This document shows, piece by piece, positions 11,899-22,811 of a stretch of 64,000 bases of DNA; within the stretch, counting starts at the first letter, position 1, and every line of letters starts with the position of its first letter. Source of the DNA: Macrotrachela quadricornifera (Eukaryota; Rotifera; Eurotatoria; Philodinida; Philodinidae). The stretch lies in assembly GCA_022393335.1 (NCBI GenBank), contig JAJEKB010021543.1, positions 752,665 through 816,664 on the forward strand. Reading direction: 5' to 3'. The notes under the pieces were generated by a model. That model ran no database searches, was not told the origin of the DNA, and saw nothing but the letters and a program-made list of their open reading frames with translations. The translations under genes and the position numbers were made by a program.

Positions 11899-14311
11899 AT
11901 GCCGCATGGCGTTCATTTCACTCTTGAAATCAAAGAAATATTTTTCCGTGTTATTGACTTTGTCGAAGGAGAGAAAACCGGACCTCGAATTCCAATGAAT
12001 AATACAACTGCGCGCATTATTGCGATGCTCGGGATTTCGGAGTCTTCATTGTTGAATTTGAAGAAAGAAATGAAGACATTACGTGAAGTGCAGGAAGCCG
12101 AAGAAAAAGAAGAAGAAGAGAACCGCTCTCGATTCCGATCAGCATTACAATTCCATCCAACGAAGATTTCACATAAAAAGCAGAATATTTCGACTTGGCC
12201 CATGTCTCACGAGATGAGCACGGTTCAAAGAGAAGCTCCTAACAAAATTCCTGGTCGTGCACCAATTCATTTATCTGAAGAAGCTGATGATGAGATTCGA
12301 TTTCAGTTCCATCTGTTGTTAGCGGAAAAATTTACCCTACGGTGGCTATTCTTCTCGAACGCCTTCTCATTGCTCATGCAGATTTTCCAATTCGTTCAGA
12401 AACAACTCTGCGAAGACATATGCATCAATTAGGCTTCTCGTACAAAAGAACAAATAAGGTAAAGTTGGCACTTGTTGATAATTTCTTCGTCGCTCAGCGG
12501 GCCTTTTATTTTCGGAAACTTGATGAATTGCGCAAAGTTGGTGCTTTGATTATGTTTCACGACGAAACATGGGTGAACATAGGAGAAGAGAAAAGATCAA
12601 TCTGGATCGATGATCGAGGAGAAGGAAGACTTCGTAAAACAAATGGAAAAGGTAATAAGCTAAGCGTTCTGTTGAACAATGTATTTTTACATAGATCTAT
12701 ATAGGTACCCGTTTGGCAATATCTGCTATGATCGATGCGAGTGAATTTCATTTACCGTCTATCGAAGTTTTTGACTGTTCTAAAGGTCATTCCATGACAT
12801 CATCGCATTTTACCGAATGGTTTGGAAAGTCAACTTTTCGTCTAAGAGAAGATAATGGTAAATTCTGTTGAAATTTTAATTGCTAAAGTTTCGATTTTGA
12901 AATAAGGTCGTAATCGACGAATAGTCATAGTCATCGATAATGCCCCATGGCATTCAGAACTCACAGAATACTCTAAACCTGTCAAAAGATCCATGCGAAA
13001 AAACCAGATAATCGAATGGTTAGAAGATCATGAAATTGAATTTGATCCGATATTGAAGAAATCGGAATTGTTAGAGATCGGTTTTTACAACAAGCTCAAA
13101 AAAGAATATAAAGTATAGATCATTTTATAATATTCATACGTTTTTCTCTTTCTCGTAGAGAAGAGTCCAGTAAACATAAATTGTCTGATTGCTTGCTTGC
13201 TTGTCTGTCCGCAGGATAAAAAAAACATAAGGGTAGAACAAAGGATAATCCGAGGTTATTTTTGGTCGGGATTTCAACCAATAAGGTTTTTTCACATTGC
13301 GGTTTCAACCAATAGGATTTCAGGGGGGGGGGGACAATTCAGCCAATCAGATTTCTTTGACCCATAATTTGGTGTAGGAAAGTTATTTTGGGTCGGGATT
13401 TCAACCAAAAAAGGTTTTTTGACATTGCCACTTCCGCAAATTTGAAGAACCAATCAGATTCTACGAAAAAACTTGGGCACTGAAGTCAGATTTAGAGTTT
13501 CTATTCTCTTCTCGTAGAGAAGAGTCCGATAAACATAAATTCTCTGCTTGCTTATATGTCCGCAGAGGATCAAAGAAACATAAGGATTGACCGAAGGGTG
13601 ATAGGTGCCGAAGAATCCAAATCTGAAGTCAACTTTTAACAATTTTTAGACAAAGGACCACTTTTTTACAAAAAAATTTCTATAAGGGTTGGCTGAAAGG
13701 TAATCAGGGTTGAAGAATTCAAATGTAATGTTAGTTTTATAAAAATTTTTATGGATCAATTTTTAGAACATACGACCGGTTTTTAACAAACAACACTTGG
13801 TTTTATAAAGTTTCATCGAAGGTAGTTGACGTCGAGGACCTTGAATCTGGCTTGGGATTTTTTAATTTTATAGATGAATAGTTTGATGGTAGTCTAGAAA
13901 CACAATTTCTACGAGAAAGAGCTGAGCGAGTCTTTAGACGAGCGTTACTTGTGAATCTATGATAATTAGATCGATGAGATCGCTGACGAGTTCAACGTGG
14001 AAATATTGCGCTTGCCAGTGCGTCACTGTACATTAAATCCGATTGAGATCGCCTGATCTGGATTGAAGGATTATGTTCGTAAAAACAATACTAGCTTTGC
14101 ATTCAATAGTGTTAATGAATTAGTCGCTGAATTCATCGCTGGCTTTGACGAAAAGGCTGCGCAAGGTGCAATTCGTCATGCTAAAAAAGTAGAAGCTACT
14201 TATAAAGCAGCGGATGATTTTTTAGAAAATACTATTGAACCACAATTAAACGATGACGACTCGGATGTCGAAGTCGACAATCTTTCAAACACCAGCGATG
14301 ACAACACATAG
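11899..14311 (+). pseudogene. DDE transposase of the Tc1/mariner (IS630-like) superfamily, inactivated
   Basis: The start is ATG 11899. Exons are 11899-12651, 12705-12857, 12907-13112 and 13970-14311. The N-terminal half is a helix-turn-helix region; the catalytic core is recognisable from FHDETWVN (first Asp), VIVIDNAPWH (second Asp) and LPVRHCTLNPIE (third acidic residue), with the family motif KKSELLE between. An acidic C-terminal tail ends in DNT. Three things disable it. A frame break sits in the five-A run at 12326-12330. TGA replaces the Trp expected after LNPIEIA at 14054. Intron 3 is swollen to 857 bp by repeats. The remaining introns are 53 and 49 bp. The gene is central within the element. 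Confidence 0.85.
13113..13969 (+). repeat. Expanded intron with a duplicated segment
   Basis: The third transposase intron holds two copies of a ~70-bp block (CTCGTAGAGAAGAGTCC, near 13153 and 13510) and two copies of GTCGGGATTTCAACCA (near 13265 and 13393). It also has a (G)n run at 13322-13333. It looks like a partial tandem duplication that arrived as an insertion in an ordinary short intron. Confidence 0.6.
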
Positions 14312-14367
14312 GCTACTTTTTTTCTGTTACAGTTTTTTGTTATAATAGATTCACAATTATTGAAAAC

Positions 14368-14893
14368 AGCGAAATAAAAGCGAAAATGACTGATAGAAAG
14401 CACTAGCCATATCATAGTTCGAAAGACTGATAAAAGTCAATGTTGATCAAAGTAAATCATGTCTACATGACAATTAGATCACCATCGTTCAACTCAGAAT
14501 GATTGAAAATATTCATAGATATACAATAACAAGGCTCTTTTCTCGGAAAAAATCGCATTTTTGGCAGGTTACAGACGCTTACTGTAACGAGGATAATTTT
14601 TGAACAATGAGTGATAGAAAGGTCAGGTTTGCGTAGATTAAAAGAGTAGACTCTGGGCTATCGAACGGTTACCTTGGAGTTCAGAACTCATATGAAAAAA
14701 GTTTTTGTTCGGTGACGCACAAAATCTTCAATGATAACTAACAACCTTGATCAAAGGTTAACCCATTGAATATAGCATACACTTGTATCCCAGACTATCC
14801 TCTTTCTAATGGTGAAAAGATCAGCTCGCTAGCTGTATCTGTTCGGGAGATATTCTTTGCAGAGTTTTCTCCATTTACTTCTGGCGTCGACAA
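14368..14893 (-). repeat. Right TIR of the mariner-like element
   Basis: Inverse of 11182-11709. It abuts TA and then the F-box reading frame. Confidence 0.9.
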
Positions 14894-14895
14894 TA

Positions 14896-15681
14896 CATCG
14901 AATGTCAAATCTGGAAGAATTGATTATGAACCTTTTCATCGATCGTAGCCCATGTTATACGTCATTTATTGATGGAAATAATTTAAAAAATGATATTGTC
15001 AATCATATGCGAAAATTAAAAAAATTCATTTTCAGTATTCATTCAAATTTACGTCTCAATAATTTAGATGAATTACCATCAGACAATGAGATTCGACTTA
15101 CATTTAAAGGTCTTGAAGATTTTCAAATTAATTCTTATATTGATTATTTTCCAAATTAAAAAATTGGTCAATGTCATATGTATTCACAGCCATATACAAT
15201 GAATTATTTATATCAACTTACAAATAGTTTTCCAGGTGAATTATTTAAATTTGTTCACAAAGTCTCACTGATTGACGAACGTCCTTTTAAATACGAATTT
15301 TTCATTCGAATCGCTCAAGCATTTCCATTTCTTAAAACATTGATCGTAGATAATAAGTCATCACAAATTCACAAACAATGTCAACAATCAAACGAAAATC
15401 GTAGCAATTTGTCAGTTATTAAATATCCTCATCTTGCTACACTCTTTCTTCATAATGCTCATGATGATTACATCGAACAATTTCTAGTTCATACCAAAAC
15501 GTATCTATCAAATTATATAAGCCTTTATATTCATTATCATTGTCTTCAAAGGTTAACCTACAACTTTACAAGAGATGCCACACGAATCAATTGTGCGAAA
15601 GTTAAATATATATATGATGTTATTAAACTCAACGTTCCCAAACATTTTCAAACATATTTTCCTTATATAGAAAATTTCTAA
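14896..15681 (+). pseudogene. C-terminal part of a bdelloid-type F-box/LRR-like protein
   Basis: The frame opens directly at the transposon edge (MSNLEELIMNLFIDRS) and runs to TAA 15681, with one in-frame stop (TAA 15157-15159) after DYFPN. Landmarks typical of the large bdelloid F-box family are FPFLKTLIVDN, YPHLATLFLHNAHDDYIEQF and NFTRDATRINCAKVKYI near the C-terminus. The N-terminal F-box itself is not visible; the first half is lost left of the insertion. Such proteins normally act as substrate receptors of SCF ubiquitin ligases (family knowledge). This copy is cut by the mariner-like element and carries a nonsense codon. Confidence 0.75.
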
Positions 15682-15781
15682 CTTTTGTTTTATTAGTTAA
15701 ATAAGAAAAAACAGTAACACTTTATTTAATCAGTTAAATAAAAAATCACTTAAACTTTATTTAAACAATTAAATAAAAAAA

Positions 15782-16364
15782 TCATCGGTTGTTTCTTTCT
15801 AAATGTTCCATTTGTTTATCCAATTCATAAAATAATTCATTTATTTTATTATTAATACTAAATGCGAGAAAAAATTATTAGATGAAGAGAATGATTAAAA
15901 GAAAATTACATACTATTTCTCATCCTTCATATCAATATTTTTTTTAGTGCCACGACAACTTTTTTGGATTTGTTGTTGTCCTACAAAAAAAAACAATGAT
16001 TTAAAATAAATTATTTTATTTGTTTTAAATGTCTAACTTCAAAAAACCATTGAAATTCATCAATAACATTATCATGATACATGAATAAGTGAATTAGACG
16101 ACTTTCTTTTTGATATTGCAATTTCGTCGAAGTTAATTCTTTCGATACTTGTTCAATTTCAACTTTCTTTTGAAAAATAAACAATATATTTCAGAGAGAG
16201 AAGTTTTCCTTACCTGATAGTTTTTCATTAATGAGTAATGTTTTTCATTAAAATACACATGGACGGACAGAAAGCAAACATCACTAATGTTGTTCACGAT
16301 TAGTTTATGTTTACTTAAAAGTTCTTTTATTGTTGGTGGTTTCGGAATTTTCAATATTCTAAAA
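15782..16364 (-). CDS. Four-exon gene fragment, coiled-coil-like, unknown function
   Basis: Minus-strand exons 16364-16214, 16166-16038, 15980-15914 and 15857-15782 have GT..AG introns of 47, 57 and 56 bp. The product includes PKPPTIKELLSKHKLIVNN, then KVEIEQVSKELTSTKLQYQ (likely helix), and ends NELFYELDKQMEHLERNNR. The acceptor at 16365 shows that an upstream exon is missing; the Ginger element begins 90 bp further up and may lie in that intron. The exon 2-3 junction is off by one base, so either a splice site is wrong or a base is missing. I recognise no family. It converges on the F-box remnant. Confidence 0.45.
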
Positions 16365-16480
16365 AAGAAAAAAAAATAGTGAATGTAAAGTATTTATTTA
16401 TTTTTCTTTAAACGACATGTATGTACAATAGCTATATATATATATATATATATATGTCGTGCCGAAGTTACACCTTTTGC

Positions 16481-16610
16481 CGAAGTTACAACTTCGGCAA
16501 ACGATATTGTCGAAGTTATAACTTCGACAACTATTTTTGCCGAAGTTATAACTCCGACGGACGATATTGTCGAAGTTATAACTTCGACAAACATACTTTG
16601 CCGAAGTTAC
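16481..16610. repeat. Array of 17-bp palindromes at exact 30-bp spacing
   Basis: CGAAGTTAYAACTYCGR units start at 16481, 16511, 16541 and 16571, with a half unit at 16602. The 13-bp spacers are also similar (ACGATATTGT-like). The array is present only in the left TIR; the right TIR has a single terminal half-site pair. Confidence 0.9.
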
Positions 16611-17114
16611 TGTGAATTATTTAATCAACATTTAATATCAAGAAATCAACGTATTTTATCAATATTATCTTTAATAACTATTTTCTTATTTAATAACATA
16701 TAGAATGATATTTATTGAAATATAGTTTCAAGATTGTACAAATCATTTTCGGATAATAAAGTATATTTTTTATGGTATTTGTACGTTTTCAATCTGACAT
16801 AAACAATTGGCAAAATCTAAGCTTTGTAGAACAGTAATAAAGCTACTGAAGATATCAATATCTATTGAATTTTTGTTGTTTTCATATTTCTTTTTGATTA
16901 ATCATATTTATAACTATAAATAAATTTACTGTCTAAACATAATTCTAAAAAGGAACACTTAAATTAGTTAATGATAAAAGTAATTAGATTATAATCTGAG
17001 GAAAATATTAGCATATATAAGACATAAATATAATATAAAAGCTATATAAAAGATTCGTTGAAAGTATGTTGTCAGAGTAAAACGTATTCATTATTGGAAT
17101 TGAAGCTTGACAAA

Positions 17115-19065
17115 ATGATACTCTCATCTTTTTTACCACCTGCACAAGTAAGTAAATGAAAATATATATTGAGAAGGAAATCAAATATGTTCATATAGAA
17201 AACTACTACCTCGTCTATTACAACATCTTCCGAAACGTTAATACCAACAACAGTTAGTAATAATATTAAATCAAAAAATGATTTTATTGCCAAAATATTA
17301 GCAATGAAAAATGATTCATTAAATAATCCAGTTTTCACATTAGAACGATACAATCAAACAATTGAATTAATAAATAATGCGAAGTTAAAAAGTCATGCTA
17401 AGAGAAATGATCAAGAAATATCATTATTAATAACGTATGATATAATTAATCTTGGTGGACAAGATAAATTAGTAAAAAAAATTAATGAGTCTAAAGATAC
17501 TTCAATTAAATATTATGTTCCGATTAATGAGATTTTTGATATAATTAGAATCGCTCATTCAAATATAGGTCATCGTGGTATTAAATATACTTTAAAAGAG
17601 ATTAAGAAAAGATGTGCTAATGTTACCGAAAGACAAGTTAAATTATTTATTTTTGAATGTAGTGAATGTAAAATTAAACGTACAAAACCAAAAATTCATC
17701 TAAATTAGTAATACAACCGATTCTTTCAAACGATTTTAATTCTCGTGGTCAAGTAGATCTTATTGACATGCAATCTTGTCCAGATGGTCAATTTAAATTC
17801 ATTTTAAATTATCAGGATCATTTTACGAAATTTTGTATTTTACGACCACTTACAACAAAAACAGCAGCAGAAGTGGCTTATAATTTACTGGACATTTTTA
17901 CTGCATTTGGTGCGCCTGGTGTTTTACAGTCTGATAATGGACGTGAGTTTACTGCAAAAGTTATTGAAGAATTATCATTAACATGGAAAGATCTGAAAAT
18001 TGTTCACGAAAAACCTCGCCATCCACAATCTCAAGGTTCTGTTGAATGAAGTAATCAAGATACAAAACAACTACTAGGTATGTTATGACAACATATAAGT
18101 TGTTTTCAATATCTTGATTATTACTTAGGAACATGGATTTTCGAAAACAAATGCACTAAATGATCTGAAGGCTTGCACTTTATACAGTTTCAAAAAAATT
18201 CATGTTTTCATCGAGTATTAAATAATAATCTATATTCAGTTTTATTTGGCAATGAACCAAAATTAGGTTTATCTTCAACATCTTTACATCCTTCTATTTA
18301 TAATGATATAACAACAGAAGAAGAATTAGTAAATAAATCAGGTGTATTAACAACTGATGCAATTGATAAGGATTCATGTGAAAGTGATAATGAAGAAGAT
18401 GAATTAAATATTGTTGATAATTTAACAGGTGATAGTGAATCGAACCTTACTCATGAATTTAATAATGTTAATGAATTAAATGATGCTGTACAAGATAAGC
18501 AAAATGATGAACCACTTACCAATCAAGTTAAAAGAACCAATAATATTCGTGAAACTGCACGACAAGGTCAAAAACGACAAGCTAATGAATTTTTGAAAAA
18601 CACAGCCAAACGACAAAGTTAGCTAATTTGAATGTTGGTGATAATGTTGTAAGTAATATTTCTTCATATATTATTCATTGAATAATAATTTTCTCAATTT
18701 AGTTGGTACCAGTACCAGATATTGATCGTGGTCCAACAGATGCACGTAATATACTTGCTGTTATTATGGAAATAAAACATGAAAAATTCAAGTTAGGAAC
18801 AAAACAAGGTGCTCTTGGTGATTATTATAGTTTTCATCAAATCACAAAAGCATCTGGAACGCCAACATTATTAATTGAAAACGTTGATCAAGATGTACAA
18901 AGATCATCGAGAGAAATCGTTAAACTTCAAAGTATTACTGGTGGACAAGGATTATTAAAATGTTCATGTAAAGGTGGTTGTACAAGTAATAGATGTAAAT
19001 GTAAACAAGCTAAAGTATTATGCAATTCACGATGTCATAATTCAACAACATGTGATAATAAATAG
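17115..19065 (+). pseudogene. Ginger2-type transposase/integrase, inactivated
   Basis: Exons 17115-17147, 17199-18077, 18129-18648 and 18703-19065 are split by introns of 51, 51 and 54 bp. In order: H2C2-type zinc-binding region (IRIAHSNIGHRGIKYTL ... FECSEC); integrase core with GQVDLIDMQS, ILQSDNGREF-like VLQSDNGREF and a Glu downstream; RHPQSQGSVE; LFGNEPKLGLSSTSL; an acidic linker; VPVPDIDRGPTDARNILAV; and a Cys cluster CSCKGGCTSNRCKCKQ. Frame breaks occur in A runs near 17690 and 18615. TGA codons stand at 18047 (after GSVE) and in exon 3 (after NKCTK). Layout matches KRBA2-like proteins closely, so the assignment is firm; activity is not expected from this copy. Confidence 0.85.
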
Positions 19066-19571
19066 TTTTGATATATCAATTATTATATAGATTTATTTGT
19101 TTTGTTATATTTGTAAATAATTTGTACAATCTTGAAACTATATTTCAATAAATATCATTCTATATGTTATTAAATAAGAAAATAGTTATTAAAGATAATA
19201 TTGATAAAATACGTTGATTTCTTGATATTAAATGTTGATTAAATAATTCACAGTAACTTCGGCAAAAGGTGTAACTTCGGCACGACATATATATATATAT
19301 GTAAATCGAATTTTATTTTTTTCTCTGACCTCCTTTCAGATGACGAACAAAATTAATATTTATAGTGTAACGGTATATAGTGGAATATGGACAAACGAAA
19401 ACTAAACGAACATTGACAACATAACATTGAAATAAAAGTATGCAAAATGAATATCTAACATTTCATTCTAATTAGTTCGCCAATAATTAATACAATTTTA
19501 AAAGCATGTCGGATAATTACATCTAACTAAATAAAACGTTATAAAAGTCTTGTCTACTGTTTACTGAATGA

Positions 19572-19942
19572 TTATCTGATATTAAAAGTTTCCTTTTTTT
19601 TAATATAACATTTCACTACAAATATGAACGATTATGTTGAACATATAGTGAGAAATAAACACTTCTAAATCTAGAAAATATTTTCATTTTGTTGGAATTA
19701 ACACAAGAAGCTGTATTTGATTTATTAATATTTTCTGATATATCAGTGCAAACTAAACAAGTGGAATATTGGAGGATAGAAAACCCCAAATGTCTTTCAG
19801 AATATTTTTTTTCAGCAAATAGTATTATTACAACAGGATAGTTAAAATACACGATGGAACTATTTTTTTTATTTGTGTGTAATATAGTTGATAGAGAACT
19901 ATATGAACTATGTAAATAACTATTTAAATTTGAATTAGACAT
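19572..19942 (-). CDS. Possible two-exon gene, unknown product
   Basis: The minus-strand frame runs from ATG 19942 (MSNSNLNSYLHSSYSS) to 19663. A 47-bp intron with good GT..AG ends (19616-19662) would join it to a short last exon ending at TAA 19572. The Ser/Tyr-rich start and the segment YPVVIILFAEKKYSERHLGF look coding, but I recognise nothing. It could instead be an upstream exon of the minus-strand gene at 15782-16364, with the Ginger element in the intron. Confidence 0.3.
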
Positions 19943-20341
19943 TCATTTTGACGAAAACACCCAAATATTTTACTCTTATATTGGATTGGTACCATATATG
20001 AATATTTTATTCACACGTTGGTGAAGTTGAAGACAGATTCAACCTTTTTCAACAAACTTTTGCACAATTATCTCTGTTTAAGCAGCTCATCACTATGTTT
20101 TATACAATTCGGCGAGCTCTATCAAATGGTGCAATAGAATTTTTTATAACCCAAAGTATGACTCAGAAAACAAGCGGGAGGGATCGAGAAGCAATAAAAT
20201 CGTCCTGCTCGAGAATTCAATTTCTTCTATATAAAACGCTTATACAAGGTGCTCATAGAAGCGGATAATACTCGTCATAAGGGTACATGAGAGTAATGGA
20301 TCAGTATAATGCCATGTTTGTTCCATTAAGTTAAGATTAAA

Positions 20342-20572
20342 TTATTTAATAAAAGATAAAATTCTTTTTTGTTCTGGTCTAATCCATTGTTCACCTAAAT
20401 CAATTGTCCATTGTTCATCAAAAATTTTTTGACTTAATGTTCTTCCACCAACACGAGGTGGACTTTCAATTACAACACATTTTATAGATTTTGAAAACAA
20501 ATATTTTGCAGCTGAAAGTCCAGCAAAACCAGCTCCAATAATAACAACATCAATATATTCTATATCATCCAT
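20342..20572 (-). pseudogene. N-terminal fragment of a flavin amine oxidase
   Basis: ATG 20572 opens a frame with the dinucleotide-binding motif DVVIIGAGFAGLSAAKYL, then the GGRT motif (PRVGGRTLSQ) and the GEQW segment typical of monoamine-oxidase-like flavoproteins. These normally bind FAD and oxidise amines. The frame stops after 76 residues, against ~450-520 for the family. The TAA stands where these proteins usually continue (LI-N-E-F-N-L-like context), and no further oxidase sequence follows. This is a 5' gene fragment. Confidence 0.75.
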
Positions 20573-20703
20573 TCTTTATCATATCAAAGTGAAAAGAAAA
20601 GTACACTAACGTTATCTATTCAAACTTTTTGTTTACTTACAAATTATTATTTAATTTGAATATAAAATAAAGAAAAATAAAAGAATTTTATTGAACAGTT
20701 ACA

Positions 20704-21463
20704 TCATGGATTTGAAGATGAAAGAATATTTTCTTTATTTGATGATCGAATTCTATTAGCTGATATTGATTTAGCTAAATTTGCTTCAAGTCTTGAACGA
20801 ATTAATTGATAAATAAGAGCAGATTTAGTTAATGCTGGTGTTAAACCTGATTCATTACGAGAATAATTAAAATCTAATGGATTTGACTCGTTTGTAAGTG
20901 ATGCTGAATGTCGTCGAATTATATTAGATTTTCTTACATTTGAATGCGGAGTTTGACTTCTATTTATTGTTATTGAAGATTTATTATCTTGTTTGAAAAA
21001 TTTATCTTAAACAAATAAAATAATTTTAATTAATCTAAAAAAAAAGAGAAAAATCTAACCAATTGTATTTGTATGAAGAATCACAGTTGGTTGTTCATTA
21101 ACGATGGAATTATGATGATTGTATGTCGATGATGCAACTGCTCCATGTCCCTATGTTTAAAGAGTTTCAATAGATTTATTTCGAATACAAGATTTCGAAA
21201 CAAGTACCAGAGTTTTTGAACCTCCAATAGAAAATCGATTCTTTTCTGGTCGATCAATATTTTTCCATTCTTCAGCAATAATTGTACTTGGTTTTAATAT
21301 TTCAAAATTTGGTCGATTTTTTTTGAATTGTTTGATATTTCATAATTAATGTATCATTATCATTTGAAAATGAACTTGGTGTTCTTAATGTTTCATGAAA
21401 ACAATTTTGCCGTTGACGTTCTTCTGTTTGACGTATTAAACTTGATATAATTGGTTTTTGTTA
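20704..21463 (-). CDS. Ser/Asn-rich protein gene, 5' end lost, unknown function
   Basis: Minus-strand exons 21463-21208, 21150-21060 and 21005-20704 have introns 21151-21207 (57 bp) and 21006-21059 (54 bp). Phases agree: ...GGSKTL + GHGAVASSTY..., then ...TNTI + D + KFFKQDNKS. The product is polar and basic with RKSNIIRRHSASL and a C-terminal helix TKSALIYQLIRSRLEANL, ending SSNKENILSSSNP. The first exon changes frame within an eight-T run near 21317 (genomic strand). At 21463 the sequence passes directly into an Argonaute relic in the opposite orientation, so the 5' part is missing. I recognise no family. Confidence 0.55.
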
Positions 21464-22366
21464 TAGGTTTCTCATACAACTTGTTCACCTGATCAATCTA
21501 CAATTGCAGTTGTTGTTGGTTCATGTAATCCAACTTGTAGTCGTTATGCAGCACATCTTTGTGAACGTATGTATTTTATTCGTAATTCAATCTTTGCAGC
21601 ATATTTGTAATCTTTTAAAGGATATACCAAAAGAGGTCGTTGTTCAGTGAAAATTATCAAAGACTCAGATAAAATAATGAATGATTTACTTCAAGTCTTT
21701 GCTCGCAATTGTGGCAATATTTTACCGAATAAAATAGTGTTGACGATGGTCAATTTCAGAAAGTTTTTGATAACGACGTTAACAAAATTAAAGATGCATA
21801 TCGAGGTAAATCCAACTTATTTCAAAGTAAACATGATATTATCTATCTCTTTTTGTCTGTAGCTATGTATGATACCAAATCATTGGCCAGATTAACAATC
21901 ATTATTGTTAAGAAACGACACAACACACACTTCTTTGCTTATGATGATCAATTTACAAATAATATTAAAGCAGGCACTGTTAATAATCAAGCTATAATAC
22001 ATCCATCGCAATTTGATTTTTAGTTATGTTCAAAGAGAGCATTGTAAGTCTTTTGCTCTATTCTTTATAATATCATTCAATGAATTTAATCTTCGAATGG
22101 ATACATCACGTTCAGCTCTTTATCATGTTCCTCATGATAATGGTTATAGTAGTGATGATATTCAATAACTTATATTTTGGGTATATATTTTAATAATTTA
22201 TCGAACTAATATTAATATTGATTTATAAAATAGCTTTGTCACGCGGATGCTCGTTGCACATAATCAGTTTTACTTTCCGCTCTAAATCATTATGAGCGTT
22301 TAACTACTTGTGCTGCACATTTATTTGACTTTGATGATATAACTGATTGAAATCAAGAAAAGTAAA
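21464..22366 (+). pseudogene. Argonaute PIWI-domain relic
   Basis: The recognisable order follows the Argonaute PIWI domain. STIAVVVGSCNPTCSRYAAH comes first (compare the family's IAAVVGS..SRY). IIKDSDKIMNDLLQV follows, then DDGQFQKVFDNDVNKIKDAY and, after a 57-bp intron ending near 21861, IIIVKKRHNTHFFAYDD. Then AGTVNNQAIIHPSQFDF, DTSRSALYHVPHDNGYSSDD and FCHADARCT. Stops and frameshifts lie between and inside most blocks (for example TAG right after HPSQFDF at 22022). The N-terminal, PAZ and MID domains are absent. Argonautes bind small RNA guides; this is a dead C-terminal piece. Confidence 0.8.
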
Positions 22367-22811
22367 TAATAAATTCTTCTATTTTAGAGCCTACTGAAGA
22401 ATAGCAATACTCGCGACTTCATCTTCCACATTCATTGCTGCATTTTATGTACTAATCAGTGTTAGGCTGTTGTTATTCTGCAGTAGTATTCATACAACAC
22501 ACTCTATTGACTTGACCTTTAATGGATAATCAAATTTAAAAAATGATTGGTAGCATTTTCGTGCATTGTGATTCTATTTTCTTTATGTTCTCTATATGTG
22601 TCTATTTTTCTTTATTGAATTAACAAAAGAAAATATAGTATAACAATGAACAAGAAAGTAGGCTTTTTTTACTGTTTGATTCATTTAAAATTATATCTAT
22701 ACGTATATAACCACGTATGCTTGCATCCCATCGCTATTTTATAAATAAAACCCTTTTTTTTTACAGCCGATTCTTAAAATTTTGTAGCTTTTAGAATAAT
22801 AATTAATAATA
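22367..22811. other. Intergenic, AT-rich
   Basis: No gene or repeat structure is recognisable. The last ~100 bp probably hold the promoter of the coiled-coil gene; I see no clear TATA-type or initiator motif beyond general AT-richness. Confidence 0.3.

Larger units (their letters stand above)
11182..14893 (+). mobile_element. Tc1/mariner-superfamily transposon with ~527-bp TIRs, TA target
   Basis: The 3712-bp element begins TTGTCGACGCCAGAAGTAAA and ends with its inverse. It is flanked on both sides by the dinucleotide TA (11180-11181 and 14894-14895), the target duplication of the superfamily. The inverted termini are unusually long (11182-11709 and 14368-14893) and only slightly diverged. 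It contains one intron-bearing transposase gene and sits in an F-box-type gene. Confidence 0.9.
16455..19287 (+). mobile_element. Ginger2/TDD-type cut-and-paste transposon, 2.83 kb
   Basis: Termini are TGTCGTGCCGAAGTTACACC at 16455 and its inverse ending ACA at 19287, both set in (TA)n tracts, so the short target duplication cannot be fixed. After the terminal ~35 bp the TIRs continue to about 16755 and from about 19112. The left one carries an extra 30-bp-period palindrome array. TGT..ACA ends plus an integrase of gypsy type and a C-terminal Cys cluster are diagnostic of Ginger elements (KRBA2-like in vertebrates). Confidence 0.8.

Noticed and set aside
16481..16610. CRISPR-like array (regular palindromic repeats)
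   Set aside because: Spacers are not unique, the array lies within a transposon TIR and the DNA is eukaryotic.
16394..16615. Repetitive frames on both strands (SVEVITS-like, CRSYNFD-like)
   Set aside because: Produced by the 30-bp palindrome array and (TA)n tract at the Ginger end.
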